From contig NZ_CANMVK010000002.1 of assembly GCF_947501405.1 (NCBI RefSeq), positions 434,001 through 498,000 on the forward strand: 64,000 nucleotides of DNA. The letters are read 5' to 3'. Below, in pieces: positions 26,358 through 36,454 of this stretch (positions are counted from its first letter, which is position 1; every line of letters begins with the position of its first letter). This DNA is from an uncultured Hoeflea sp. (lineage in GTDB: Bacteria > Pseudomonadota > Alphaproteobacteria > Rhizobiales > Rhizobiaceae). Made by a program: the position numbers and the translations under genes. Under the pieces are notes generated by a model. That model was not told the origin of the DNA, made no database searches, and worked only from the letters and a program-made list of their open reading frames with translations.

Positions 26358-27515
26358 ATGAAGACAACATTGGCAACATTTGCGTCCGCAGCGGCGCTGC
26401 TGGCCGGACTTGCGCTGACAGGCCTGTCGCCGGCCGCGGCCGAACCGGTCAAAGTGGGCATGATCACCACGCTTTCGGGCGGCGGCGCATCGCTTGGTAT
26501 CGATGTGCGCGACGGCTTTCAGCTGGCGCTCAAACAGGCGGGCCGCGACGACATTGAACTCATCGTTGAGGACGATGCCCGCAAGCCCGATCTGGCCGTG
26601 CAACTGTCTGACAAGCTGATCCAGTCCGACAAGGTCGACGTCATGACCGGGATCATCTGGTCCAACCTCGCCATGGCCGTGGTTCCCGGCGCAGTGGCGC
26701 AGGGCAAGATTTATCTCTCGCCCAATGCCGGCCCCTCGGCGCTGGCCGGCGCGGGCTGCAATGAAAACTATTTCAACGTCGCCTGGCAGAACGACAATCT
26801 GCATGAGGGCATGGGCGCGTACGCCAGTTCCGCAGGCTTTGAGAAAAGCTTCATCCTCGCGCCCAACTATCCGGCTGGCCAGGACGCCCTGACCGGGTTC
26901 AAGCGCTTCTTCAAGGGTGAGATCGCAAGCGAGGTCTACACCAAGCTCGGCCAGACCGATTATGCCGCGGAGATTGCTGAAATCCGCGCCTCGGGCGCTG
27001 ACAATGTGTTCTTCTTCCTGCCCGGCGGCATGGGCATCGCCTTCATGAAGCAATATGCCGGCGCTGGCGTCGACATTCCGTTGCTCGGCCCCGCCTTCTC
27101 CTTCGATCAGGGCATTCTCCAGGCCGTGGGCGACGCGGCACTTGGTGTCAAGAACACCTCGCAATGGTCCAAGGATCTCGACAACGAGACCAACAAGGCC
27201 TTTGTCGAGAGCTTCTCGGCCGAATATGACAGGCTGCCCTCGCTCTACGCCAGCCAGGGATTTGACACCGCCAATCTGCTGATTTCAGCCATGGAAGCGG
27301 CCTCGATCTCCGATCCCGACGCTTTCCGTGCTGCCCTGAAGGCTGCCAACTTCAGCTCCACCCGCGGCGACTTCGAGTTCGGTCCGAACAATCACCCGAT
27401 CCAGGACATCCATGTCCGTGAGGTGATCAAGGAAGGCGACGTCTTCACCAACAAGCTGGTGGGTGTCGCGCTGGAAGATCACAGCGACGCCTACGCGGCC
27501 GATTGCAAAATGTAA
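26358..27515 (+). CDS. Branched-chain-type ABC transporter, periplasmic binding protein
   Basis: A 385-residue type-I periplasmic binding protein (LivJ-like fold). A signal peptide ends near LSPAAA; the mature protein starts EPVKVGMITTLSGGGASLGIDVRDGFQLALKQAG, the classic first strand-helix of the family, and later shows GIIWSNLAMAVVPGA and YASQGFDTANLLISAM. The ATG has AGGGAGGA seven bases upstream. Ligands in this family range from branched amino acids to aromatic acids, and sequence alone does not decide. It heads an operon with two permeases and two ATPases; a stable hairpin follows its stop. Confidence 0.9.
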   Translation: MKTTLATFASAAALLAGLALTGLSPAAAEPVKVGMITTLSGGGASLGIDVRDGFQLALKQAGRDDIELIVEDDARKPDLAVQLSDKLIQSDKVDVMTGIIWSNLAMAVVPGAVAQGKIYLSPNAGPSALAGAGCNENYFNVAWQNDNLHEGMGAYASSAGFEKSFILAPNYPAGQDALTGFKRFFKGEIASEVYTKLGQTDYAAEIAEIRASGADNVFFFLPGGMGIAFMKQYAGAGVDIPLLGPAFSFDQGILQAVGDAALGVKNTSQWSKDLDNETNKAFVESFSAEYDRLPSLYASQGFDTANLLISAMEAASISDPDAFRAALKAANFSSTRGDFEFGPNNHPIQDIHVREVIKEGDVFTNKLVGVALEDHSDAYAADCKM

Positions 27516-27530
27516 TCATCGATCCGTTCC

Positions 27531-27553
27531 GGGCGGGGTCTGGCCCCGCCCGC
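27531..27553 (+). promoter_or_regulatory. Stable hairpin after the binding-protein gene
   Basis: Perfect 9-bp stem CGGGCGGGG / CCCCGCCCG with loop TCTGG, 15 bases after the stop codon and without a T run. More likely a 3'-end stabiliser of the binding-protein message, or a weak attenuator, than a full terminator. Confidence 0.65.
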
Positions 27554-27590
27554 CATTCGGTGCCTGCAACTGGTGTGAGACCGGTCTACG

Positions 27591-28511
27591 ATGAGCATTG
27601 CCCTTTTTCTTGAACAAGCCCTCAATGGTCTGCAACTCGGCGTCACGCTGTTTTTGATGGCGGCCGGCCTGACCCTGATTTTCGGCGTCATGGGGCTGAT
27701 CAATCTCGCCCATGGCTCGCTGTTCATGGTCGGCGGCTTCGTCTGCGCCGCGGTGGCCGCCTGGAGCGGCTCCTTCTGGATCGGCCTCGCCGCAAGTCTG
27801 GTTGCCGCAGCCGCACTTGGCGCACTGGTGGAGGTCGTGGTGATCCGCAGGCTCTATGACCGCGATCATCTCGATCAGGTGTTGGCCACCTTCGCGCTGG
27901 TGCTGATGTTTTCTGAAGGCGTGCGTTTCGTCTTCGGCTCGTTCCCGCTCTATCTCGATCCCCCCGCCATGCTTGCCGGTCCCGTGACGCTGCCTGGCGG
28001 GCTGCCCTATCCGGCCTACCGGCTGGCAATCATCGTCGCGGGCCTTTTGGTCGCCATCGGCCTGGGTCTGTTGATCAGCCGCACCCGGCTCGGCATGCAG
28101 ATCCGCGCCGGCGAGGCCGACCGCGAGATGATCGCGGCACTCGGCGTCGATATCCGTTTTCTCTACACTGTGGTGTTTGCGCTCGGCGCGGCCCTTGCAG
28201 GCTTTGCCGGCGCGCTGATTGGCGCGCTGCAATCCGTCGAGGTCGGCATGGGCGAACCGGTGCTGATTCTCGCTTTCGTGGTCATCGTCATCGGCGGCAT
28301 CGGCTCGATCCGCGGCGCGCTGGTGGCCGCACTGATCGTTGGCCTGGTCGACACCATGGGCCGGTTCCTGCTGCCCAGCATGCTGTCGGGCGTGATGGAA
28401 GCATCGGCCGCCCGCGGCGTCGGTTCGGCGCTCGCCTCGATGCTGATCTATCTGCTGATGGCCGTGGTTCTGGTGTTCAAGCCAAAGGGGTTGTTTCCCG
28501 CCAATGGCTAA
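27591..28511 (+). CDS. livH: Branched-chain-type ABC transporter permease (LivH)
   Basis: A 306-residue integral membrane permease. The LivH signature is near the N-terminus, FLEQALNGLQLGVTLFLMAAGLTLIFGVMGLINLAHGSLFMVGGF, and the cytoplasmic coupling segment is MQIRAGEADREMIAALGVDIRFLY. About eight membrane segments. It pairs with the LivM-type protein, whose start overlaps its last codons (8 bases), showing translational coupling. Confidence 0.92.
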   Translation: MSIALFLEQALNGLQLGVTLFLMAAGLTLIFGVMGLINLAHGSLFMVGGFVCAAVAAWSGSFWIGLAASLVAAAALGALVEVVVIRRLYDRDHLDQVLATFALVLMFSEGVRFVFGSFPLYLDPPAMLAGPVTLPGGLPYPAYRLAIIVAGLLVAIGLGLLISRTRLGMQIRAGEADREMIAALGVDIRFLYTVVFALGAALAGFAGALIGALQSVEVGMGEPVLILAFVVIVIGGIGSIRGALVAALIVGLVDTMGRFLLPSMLSGVMEASAARGVGSALASMLIYLLMAVVLVFKPKGLFPANG

Positions 28512-29493
28512 GCTCGTTACCGAACACCGCCTCAACCTGCTGCTGGCGCTGATCCTGCTGATCGGGCCGCTGGTGGCGCATTTCGCCGACGAGCCGTTCC
28601 TGGTTACGCTCGCAACCCGCGCCACAATTCTGGCGCTGGCCGGCGTCGGTCTCAACATCGCACTTGGTCTTGGTGGGTTGATATCGTTTGGCCATGCCGC
28701 CTTCTTCGGATTGGGCGGCTATGCGGTGGGCATTCTTGCAAGCCACCACCAGACCTATGAGCCGCTGATGACGGCGCCATTCGTGATCTCGGGCACCAAC
28801 CAGATGCTGATCCTGTGGCTGGTGGCGATCCTGGTCAGCGGTCTGGCCGCACTGGTGATCGGCGCGCTGAGCCTGCGCACATCGGGCGTCTATTTCATCA
28901 TGATCACGCTCGCCTTTGCGCAGATGATCTACTACTTCGCCATTTCCTGGCCGGCCTATGGCGGCGAGGATGGCCTGTCGATCTATGTTCGCAACGCCTT
29001 TCCCGGCATCAACACGCTCAAGCCGCTGAATTTCTTCCTGCTGTGCTACGCGGTGTTGATTGTGGTTCTGATCGCCCAATGGCGGATGAGCGGCGCGCGT
29101 TTCGGCGTGGCGCTGCAGGCGGTGCGGCAAAATGAGGGAAGGGTGGCGGCACTCGGGCTGTCACCCTACCGGATCCGGCTTGCGGCCTTCGTGATCTCCG
29201 GCATGGTGACCGGGTTTGCCGGCGCGCTCTATGCCGATCTCAATCGTTTTGTCAGCCCCACGATGCTCTCCTGGCACCTGTCTGGCGAGATCATGATCTT
29301 CATCATTCTGGGCGGTGTGGCGCGGCTGTTTGGTCCGGTGGTCGGCGCCTGCCTGTTCGTGCTGTTTGAGCATCTGTTCGGCAGTTTCACCACCCATTGG
29401 CAGTTCTTCCTCGGCCTGGCGCTGCTGGCCGTGGTGCTGTTTGCCCGCGGTGGTTTCATAGGTCTGGTTGTGGGGAGGGCGCGCCATGACTGA
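28504..29493 (+). CDS. livM: Branched-chain-type ABC transporter permease (LivM)
   Basis: A 329-residue permease with about nine hydrophobic segments and the LivM signature GVGLNIALGLGGLISFGHAAFFGLGGYAVGIL. The coupling segment is FGVALQAVRQNEGRVAALGLSPYRIRLAAFVISG. It overlaps the end of livH and its last codons overlap the start of the next ATPase gene. With LivH it forms the membrane channel of the importer. Confidence 0.92.
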   Translation: MAKLVTEHRLNLLLALILLIGPLVAHFADEPFLVTLATRATILALAGVGLNIALGLGGLISFGHAAFFGLGGYAVGILASHHQTYEPLMTAPFVISGTNQMLILWLVAILVSGLAALVIGALSLRTSGVYFIMITLAFAQMIYYFAISWPAYGGEDGLSIYVRNAFPGINTLKPLNFFLLCYAVLIVVLIAQWRMSGARFGVALQAVRQNEGRVAALGLSPYRIRLAAFVISGMVTGFAGALYADLNRFVSPTMLSWHLSGEIMIFIILGGVARLFGPVVGACLFVLFEHLFGSFTTHWQFFLGLALLAVVLFARGGFIGLVVGRARHD

Positions 29494-30234
29494 ACGGGTG
29501 CTGGCGCTTTCGGGCCTGAACAAGTCTTTCGGCGCGCTGAAGGTCACCGACGATGTCCATCTTGACCTCAAACCCGGTGAAATCCATGCCTTGATCGGCC
29601 CCAATGGCGCCGGCAAATCCAGCTTGATCAAGCTGATCGCCGGAGAACTGGCCGCCGATGCGGGCGCCATCCGGTTTGACGGCCGGGAGATCAGCGGTCT
29701 TGATCAGGTCGCCCGCGCCCGATTGGGGCTAACCCGCACCTTCCAGGTCTCGTCGCTGATCCCGGAATTTTCCGTGCGCGGCAATGTGGCGCTCGCAACC
29801 CAGGCCCGGCGGCGCTCGGTGTTCGGGTTCGTGGCACAGGTGGCGAGAGATCCCGACCTGATCGGCGAAGCCATGGATGCGCTTGCCCGTGTTGGCCTTG
29901 CCGAGCGCGCCGGTGTGCGCGTGAGCGAATTGTCCCACGGCGAAAAGCGGCTGTTGGAAATTGCCATGGCGCTGGCCATGCGGCCGCGCATATTCCTGAT
30001 GGACGAACCGATGGCCGGTCTCGGTCAGGAAGGGTCAAACCGCCTGATCGCGTTCCTGGACACGCTGCGCACTGAAGCACCGATCCTGCTGATCGAGCAC
30101 GATATGGATGCGGTGTTTCGCTTGGCAGACCGGATTTCGGTGCTGGTGGCTGGCCGCATCATCGCAAAAGGCAACGCTGACACGATCCGTGCCCATCCCG
30201 AGGTTCGCGCCGCCTATCTCGGGGAGGATGACGC

Positions 30235-30238
<4 letters not shown>
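29486..30238 (+). CDS. livG: Branched-chain-type ABC transporter ATPase 1 (LivG)
   Basis: A 250-residue ATPase: Walker A GPNGAGKSS, the LivG mark RLGLTRTFQVSSLIPEFSVRGNV, signature LSHGEKRLLEIAMAL (Ser-His-Gly-Glu in place of the common SGGQ, normal for LivG), Walker B RIFLMDEPMAGLG, and His in LLIEHDMDAVF. The ATG used lies 18 bases inside the open frame and has GAGG upstream. Overlaps livM by 8 bases and livF by 4. Confidence 0.92.
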
Positions 30239-30917
<679 letters not shown>

Positions 30918-30921
<4 letters not shown>

Positions 30922-31035
30922 AGCAATTCCTGCAAACGGTGAATCACATATGCGTCACAAAACGTGTTTGAAAACAGCTATTTGCTGTTTGAAAGGCAGC
31001 GATTTGTGACCCGACAAACACAGGAAATGCTCTAG
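30918..31035. repeat. Nested palindromic intergenic element (RIME-like)
   Basis: An element of 118 bases bounded by inverted repeats CTAGAGCAATTCCTG (30918-30932) and CAGGAAATGCTCTAG (31021-31035), matching at 14 of 15 positions. Inside are two further inverted repeats: GTCACAAA / TTTGTGAC (30954-30961, 31003-31010) and AAACAGC / GCTGTTT (30972-30978, 30984-30990). The nested cruciform layout resembles the mosaic palindromic elements (RIME) of rhizobial intergenic regions. Whether this copy belongs to that family needs a repeat search. Confidence 0.7.
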
Positions 31036-31094
31036 ATCGTTTCGCGTTTTGTCAGAAACGGGTCAACGACTTAATCCGTGGATTTCGTTCATGC

Positions 31095-31128
31095 ATTCAG
31101 GTTCAGCCGTTTCCGTCTGAACCTGAAT
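31095..31128. terminator. Perfect 12-bp hairpin between convergent operons
   Basis: ATTCAGGTTCAG / CTGAACCTGAAT with a 10-base loop, between the ends of livF (plus) and the RND gene (minus). There is no T run, so it may act only as a barrier or be a second module of the adjoining repeat element. Confidence 0.5.
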
Positions 31129-31162
31129 TGCTCCGATCAAAGCAAACTTGCCGTGATGAGGG

Positions 31163-34100
31163 TTACTCGGCCGCTTCCCGGGTGACCACCAGCTTCGGCG
31201 CCGCCCCCGTGGCCTTGTCCTCGAGCCTGGACAGCCGCGCCCGGAGCTTGCTGATCTCGTCGCTGTTTTCGCCGATCGCGACGGTCATGGCTTCGGGTTC
31301 CATGGCATCGACTTCCTCTTCCTTGGAACCGACGAAACGGCCGAAGATCCAGCCCAACAGCCGCGACAGATCATCCATGATCAGGAAGAAGGACGGCACC
31401 ACCACCAGGCTCAAAACCGTGGAGACGATAATGCCGCCGATCACCGCAATTGCCATCGGCGAACGGAACGAGCCGCCTTCGCCGACACCCAGGGCGCTTG
31501 GCAGCATGCCCGCGGACATGGCAATCGAGGTCATGACGATCGGCCGGGCGCGCTTCTGGCCGGCCTCGATCATCGCTTCCACCCGGTCGCGGCCCTTGCG
31601 GATCAGTTCCACCGCGAAATCGACCAGCAAAATCGCATTCTTGGTCACGATCCCCATCAGCATCAGGATGCCGATGAGCACCGGCATCGACAGCGCATTG
31701 TTGGTGATGATCAGGCCGGCGGCCACCCCGCCGATCGCCAGGGGCAGCGAAAACAGGATGGTGAACGGCTGGATCACATCCTTGAACAGCAGGATCAGAA
31801 CCGTCAGCACCAGCAACAACCCCATGATCATCGCGTTCAAGAAGCTCGCCATCAGTTCGTTCTGCACTTCGGCGTCACCGGATTCGATCACCTGCACCCC
31901 GGCCGGAAGGTCGGTTTCCGCCACCACGGCGTTGAACCGTTCCTTGGCCGTGTTCAGCGCCACGCCGATGGGCAGGCTGGCGCCAATGGTGGCCTGGCGC
32001 TCGCGGTTGAAGCGGTTGATGGTTGAGGGGCCCTGGGTGATCTCGACATCGGCCACGGATTTGAGCGGCACCGATCCGCCCATGGCAGTGGGAACCCGCA
32101 GATTGCCGATCCGGTCGATATCGGTGCGATAGATCGGGTCAAGCTGAACCCGGATCGGGATCTGGCGGTTGTCGAGCGAGATCTTGGCGAGCGCCGCGTC
32201 GATGTCGCCGATGGTGGCGACCCGCACGGTCTCGGCAATCTGCGCCGTGGTCACACCCAGCCGCGCTGCTTCTTCCAGCCGTGGCCGGATCTGCACTTCG
32301 GGACGGGGCAGGGCGCCCGCCACGCTGACGCTTGAGAGCACCTCTTCGGCCTTGAGCCGCGGCTCAAGCAGCGCCACCGCACGGTCAATCGCCGCCTCGT
32401 CGGTGGAGATCACATTGTAGGTCAGGTCGCGCTCGCCGCGGTCATTGAGCTTGTAGGCCCGGATGTCCGGGATGGCGGTGAGCTTGTCGAAGATCTCGGC
32501 CTCGATTTCGGCCTGGCTGCGGGTCCGGCCCAGCACCTCCATGCGTGGCAGCGAGTCCGAGACGAAGGGCACCGCGCCCGCCAGTCCGTTGACCACCTTC
32601 TTGACGATCGAGTGTTCGATCTTTTCCAGGATCACCGACACCGAAGCGCGGCGGATATCACGCTCGCCCTTGGGCGAGGTGCCGCCCAGAATGAACACGT
32701 TTTCCACGCCTTCGATTTCCCTGATCAGCCCGCGCATGGATTCGGTGGTGCGGTCGGTGTCGGCGAGCGTGGCGCCGGGCGGCAGTTCGACACTGACGCT
32801 GACCCGCGAAACGTCGTCGGGCGGCAGGAAGGAGCCGGGCACCTGCGCCATGAAATGGACCGCCACAAACAGCGAGCCGATGGCCGCCAGCAGCGTGGTG
32901 TAGCGCCAGCGCAGGGTCTTGGAGATAAACCAGGTGTAGCCGCGCATGATCCGCCCGCCACCCTCGGGCTCCTCATGGGCATCGCTGTCGCGCATCAGAT
33001 AGGCGGCCATCATCGGCGTGATCAGCCGCGCCACCAGCAGCGAGAACATCACCGCGACCGCGACCGTCATGCCGAACTGCTTGAAATACTGTCCGGGAAT
33101 TCCGGGCATGAACGACACCGGCACGAACACCGCAATGATGGTGAATGTGGTGGCGATCACCGCCAGTCCGATCTCGTCTGCGGCTTCCATCGCCGCGCGA
33201 TAGGGCGTTTTGCCCATGCGGATGTGGCGCGAGATGTTCTCCACCTCGACGATCGCGTCATCGACCAGAATTCCGGTCGCCAGCGTGATCGCCAGCAGGC
33301 TTACCAGGTTGAGCGAAAAGCCCAGCAAATCCATGATGAAGAAGGTGGGAATGGCCGACAATGGCAGCGCGATCGCCGCTATCAGCGTGGCGCGCCAGTT
33401 GCGCAGGAACAACAGCACCACCAGCACGGCCAGCAGCGAGCCTTCGACCAGCGTGTGCAGCGCCGATTCATAATTGCCATAGGTGAAGAATACGGTGTCA
33501 TCGACCGGCACCAGTTCCACTTCGGGATAGTCCGCGCGAATTTCGTTCAGCGTCTCGGTCACCACTTCGGCCACGGAGACCTCGCTGGCCCCCTTGGCCC
33601 TGAACACCGCGAACGCCACCACCTGATCGCCATTGTAGCGGCCGAACGAGCGCAGCTCCTCGAACGTGTCGTGAATTGTGCCGAGATCGCCCAACCGCAC
33701 AAAGCGGCCGTTGGGCAACGCAATGGTGGAGCTTTCGAGCGCCTGGACGTCCTGTGCGTCGCCAAGGGTCCGGATGGCCTGCTCGCGGGCGCCGATCTCG
33801 CCGCGTCCGCCGCCGAGATTGGCGTTGGTGGCGCGCAGTTGGCGGTTCACGTCGGCTGCGGTGATGCCGTAAGAATCAAGCCGCGCGGGATCGAGCTCGA
33901 CACGGATTTCGCGGTCGGCGCCGCCATAGCGGTCGACACGGCCCACGCCGCGCTCTCCCTGCAGCGCGCGCTTGACGGTATCATCGACAAACCAGGAGGC
34001 TTCTTCGAGCGTCATGTTGGGCGCATTGACCGCAAAGGTCATGATCGCCTGTCCCTCGACATCGATGCGGGTGACGATCGGCTCCTCGACCGAGCCTGGA

Positions 34101-34456
34101 AGATCGCCGCGCACCCGATCGATCGCGTCCTTGACGTCCTGCACCGCGCGTTCGGTGGGCACCTCCATGCGGAAGATCACATTGGTGGTCGAGACATTGT
34201 CGGCCACCGTTGACGCAATGTCGTCTACGCCGGTGATGCCGGCCACGGCATCCTCGATCTCCTTGGTGACCTGGGCCTCGAGCTCGGAGGGTGCTGCACC
34301 CGACTGGGTTACGGTGATCGCCACCAGCGGAACGTCGATGTTGGGGAACCGGGTGATCGGCAGCGTGAAGAATGACTGTATCCCGACGATGGTTAGGAGT
34401 GCGAAGCCGAGGATCGGGGCGATCGGATTGCGGATGGACCAGGCTGAAAAATTCAT
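31163..34456 (-). CDS. RND multidrug efflux transporter (AcrB-like)
   Basis: A 1097-residue hydrophobe/amphiphile efflux pump. Start MNFSAWSIRNPIAPILGFALLTIVG, with GAGG eight bases upstream and placed after the adaptor stop; a longer frame would overlap it. Features include RFPNIDVPLVAITVTQSGAAPSELEAQVTKEIEDAV, helix 4 with both relay aspartates (GILVDDAIVEVENISRH), and the second-half repeat LPLAIGGVAAGLIITNN...GIVTKNAILLVDFAVELIRKG. An 80-residue cytoplasmic C-terminal extension ends in a charged helix (EISKLRARLSRLEDKA), longer than in AcrB. Third gene of the tetR-adaptor-pump operon. Confidence 0.92.
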   Translation of the reverse strand: MNFSAWSIRNPIAPILGFALLTIVGIQSFFTLPITRFPNIDVPLVAITVTQSGAAPSELEAQVTKEIEDAVAGITGVDDIASTVADNVSTTNVIFRMEVPTERAVQDVKDAIDRVRGDLPGSVEEPIVTRIDVEGQAIMTFAVNAPNMTLEEASWFVDDTVKRALQGERGVGRVDRYGGADREIRVELDPARLDSYGITAADVNRQLRATNANLGGGRGEIGAREQAIRTLGDAQDVQALESSTIALPNGRFVRLGDLGTIHDTFEELRSFGRYNGDQVVAFAVFRAKGASEVSVAEVVTETLNEIRADYPEVELVPVDDTVFFTYGNYESALHTLVEGSLLAVLVVLLFLRNWRATLIAAIALPLSAIPTFFIMDLLGFSLNLVSLLAITLATGILVDDAIVEVENISRHIRMGKTPYRAAMEAADEIGLAVIATTFTIIAVFVPVSFMPGIPGQYFKQFGMTVAVAVMFSLLVARLITPMMAAYLMRDSDAHEEPEGGGRIMRGYTWFISKTLRWRYTTLLAAIGSLFVAVHFMAQVPGSFLPPDDVSRVSVSVELPPGATLADTDRTTESMRGLIREIEGVENVFILGGTSPKGERDIRRASVSVILEKIEHSIVKKVVNGLAGAVPFVSDSLPRMEVLGRTRSQAEIEAEIFDKLTAIPDIRAYKLNDRGERDLTYNVISTDEAAIDRAVALLEPRLKAEEVLSSVSVAGALPRPEVQIRPRLEEAARLGVTTAQIAETVRVATIGDIDAALAKISLDNRQIPIRVQLDPIYRTDIDRIGNLRVPTAMGGSVPLKSVADVEITQGPSTINRFNRERQATIGASLPIGVALNTAKERFNAVVAETDLPAGVQVIESGDAEVQNELMASFLNAMIMGLLLVLTVLILLFKDVIQPFTILFSLPLAIGGVAAGLIITNNALSMPVLIGILMLMGIVTKNAILLVDFAVELIRKGRDRVEAMIEAGQKRARPIVMTSIAMSAGMLPSALGVGEGGSFRSPMAIAVIGGIIVSTVLSLVVVPSFFLIMDDLSRLLGWIFGRFVGSKEEEVDAMEPEAMTVAIGENSDEISKLRARLSRLEDKATGAAPKLVVTREAAE

Positions 34457-34466
34457 CGGTTCTGCC

Positions 34467-35696
34467 TCACTCGCTGATCGCGGCCACACGGCCGTTTTCG
34501 GTTTCCTCGACCGGGGTGATCCGGTCGCCGTCGCGCACGAAGGCGCCGGCCTTGGCGACGATCAGGTCACCCGGGGCGAGGCCTTGCGCGATTTCCACCA
34601 GGGCGCCCTCGCGAATGCCGGTCACAACCTTGGTTCGGGTCGCTGTGCCGTCGGTGATCTTGAGCACGCTCGCGCCTTCGGAACTGATATTGACCGAAGT
34701 CACCGGCACGACCACCGCCTCGCGTTCGGCGACGATGATTTCAGCGTCGGCGAACATGCCGGCGCGCAGGCCCTCGGCGGCTTCGATTTCGATCCGCGCC
34801 AGGCCGAGCCGGGTGGTGATGTTGAGTGTCGGCTCGATCAGCCGCACACGCGCCGTCCGCGCCTCGGGATCGCCGATCAGATTGATCAGCACCGGCTGAC
34901 CCTCGGCAATACGGTGCATGTCGCTTTCCGCGACCTCGGCGCGCAGTTCCAGCTCGCCATCGCGGATGATTGAAAACAGCGGACCCGCCGCGCCGCTGGC
35001 GATGGAACCGACCCGCGCGCCGCGGGCCGAAACAATGCCCGACACCGGGGCCTTGACCTCGGTGCGCGCCAGCCGCAGATCGACATCTTTGAGCTGGGCG
35101 TCGATCAGCGCGATTTCGGTCTGGGCGACCTTGACCGATTGTTCCATCGAGCGCACCCGCGCTTGCGCGGCCGTGGCCTGGGCTTCCGCCTGTTCGGCCT
35201 GAACTGTGGAGAACGCGCCGCTCTTGACCAGTTCGCTGGCGCGCGCGGCGGCCTTGACCGTTTCGGCGGTGTTGGCCTCCACTTCCGCCAACTGCGCCTC
35301 GAGTTGGGCAATCGCCGCCAACGCCTTGGCGCGGTTGGCCTCGAGCTGGCTTCTTTGCAGAATCAATTGGTCGTCCGCCAGGGTGGCAAGCACCGCGCCC
35401 GCCTCGACCCTGTCGCCGACATCGGCCTCAAGGCTCTCAATCGCCAGCCCCTCGACCTGCGGCGCCACCAGGATTTCCTCCACGGCGGTGATGGTGCCGT
35501 TGGCCAGCACCCGGTCGGTGATCATCGCTTCAACCGCACGGGTGGCGATGATCGCCGGCGGCAGGGCGGTGGCGGCGGGTTTGGCCGCGTCGGCGGCATG
35601 GGCCGGTCCAACGGGTAGGCCGACCGCAAGGGCGGGCAAAAGCACAAGCGCTGTGACGAGCTTGGGGGCGATCAATCGGGCGGAAAAAAAGCGCAT
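34467..35696 (-). CDS. RND efflux membrane-fusion protein
   Basis: A 409-residue periplasmic adaptor with a signal peptide (FFSARLIAPKLVTALVLLPALAVGLPVGPAHAA), lipoyl half VEGLAIESLEADVGDRVEAGAVLATL, a long coiled-coil hairpin rich in Ala, Glu and Gln (about residues 115-190), second lipoyl half RTEVKAPVSGIVSARGARVGS, and barrel and membrane-proximal domains. The ATG at 35696 starts 2 bases after the TetR stop. It links the inner-membrane pump to an outer-membrane channel that is not encoded here. Confidence 0.9.
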   Translation of the reverse strand: MRFFSARLIAPKLVTALVLLPALAVGLPVGPAHAADAAKPAATALPPAIIATRAVEAMITDRVLANGTITAVEEILVAPQVEGLAIESLEADVGDRVEAGAVLATLADDQLILQRSQLEANRAKALAAIAQLEAQLAEVEANTAETVKAAARASELVKSGAFSTVQAEQAEAQATAAQARVRSMEQSVKVAQTEIALIDAQLKDVDLRLARTEVKAPVSGIVSARGARVGSIASGAAGPLFSIIRDGELELRAEVAESDMHRIAEGQPVLINLIGDPEARTARVRLIEPTLNITTRLGLARIEIEAAEGLRAGMFADAEIIVAEREAVVVPVTSVNISSEGASVLKITDGTATRTKVVTGIREGALVEIAQGLAPGDLIVAKAGAFVRDGDRITPVEETENGRVAAISE

Positions 35697-35698
35697 GG

Positions 35699-36319
35699 TC
35701 AATCCGGTCTTTGAGATGCTGATACGGGAGGCGTAAAGATGGTTTTTCGCAAGGTGGCAAGCACAAGCTCCGAAAGCGCCGAGATCTGCCCCGGGCTGGC
35801 GGTGTTGCGGGCGCAGAATTTCTGTTCGGCGAAACCATGAACCAGGATCATCAGGAAATGCGCGCGCGTGGTATAATCCTCGATTGCGGACTCGCTGTCA
35901 TCCGCGTGGATGCGGATCAACGCGCCCACCACGTTGCGGCGCACGGTCTCTTCCATGCTGCACATCAGCGCGCCGATTTCGGGCGACCGGAACGCGGCTG
36001 CCTGAACTTCGGTCCACAACGCCGCGTCCTCGACCGGCAGCGTTTCGATACGCCTTTTGAGCAATTCCATAAACACGGGGCCGGGGTCGGAAGCCGCCCG
36101 CACTGTCTCGAACACGGCTTCGATTTCCCCCAGATCGCGCTCCACCAGTGCGGTGATGATGGCGTTCTTGGACGGGAAGTAGCGATAGAAATTGCCGACG
36201 CTCATCTGCGCGGCCTGGGCCAGGTCCTGCATGGAGGCGCCGTCAAACCCGTTGAAGGCGAAGGTCGACTTCACCTTTTCAAGTATGTCGCAGACGCGCT
36301 TGTTGGCGGCGGTGTCCAT
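35699..36319 (-). CDS. TetR-family repressor of the RND operon
   Basis: A 206-residue regulator. Helix-turn-helix near the N-terminus: FNGFDGASMQDLAQAAQMSVGNFYRYFPSKNAIITALVERD, the TetR signature. The C-terminal domain is the ligand pocket. ATG at 36319 is chosen over a 45-codon longer frame because the latter has no protein character and would put the start beside the promoter. It is the first gene of the operon; an 18-bp palindrome inside the promoter is its probable binding site, giving autoregulation and drug-induced release. Confidence 0.9.
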   Translation of the reverse strand: MDTAANKRVCDILEKVKSTFAFNGFDGASMQDLAQAAQMSVGNFYRYFPSKNAIITALVERDLGEIEAVFETVRAASDPGPVFMELLKRRIETLPVEDAALWTEVQAAAFRSPEIGALMCSMEETVRRNVVGALIRIHADDSESAIEDYTTRAHFLMILVHGFAEQKFCARNTASPGQISALSELVLATLRKTIFTPPVSASQRPD

Positions 36320-36425
36320 CGGGACTGTCTTTCGGGGCTTTGAACTCGCGACGCAACGGAATTGACGCGCCAAAACAGGGGATGGGTCTGCGTTCAATCG
36401 CAATGCGGCCCATGATTTCGCGGGC

Positions 36426-36454
36426 ACTATAGTGAATGAATATTCATTCATCAA
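36426..36454 (-). promoter_or_regulatory. TetR-controlled promoter with 18-bp palindrome
   Basis: Minus strand: -35 TTGATG (36454-36449), 17-base spacer, -10 TATAGT (36431-36426). The perfect palindrome TGAATGAATATTCATTCA (36433-36450) fills the spacer. About 100 bases of 5' leader follow before the TetR ATG. Confidence 0.78.

Noticed and set aside
32612-34213. 533-codon plus-strand frame opposite the RND pump
   Set aside because: Its His/Arg/Gln-rich product is typical of an antisense reading of a GC-rich gene; the RND protein on the other strand is certain.
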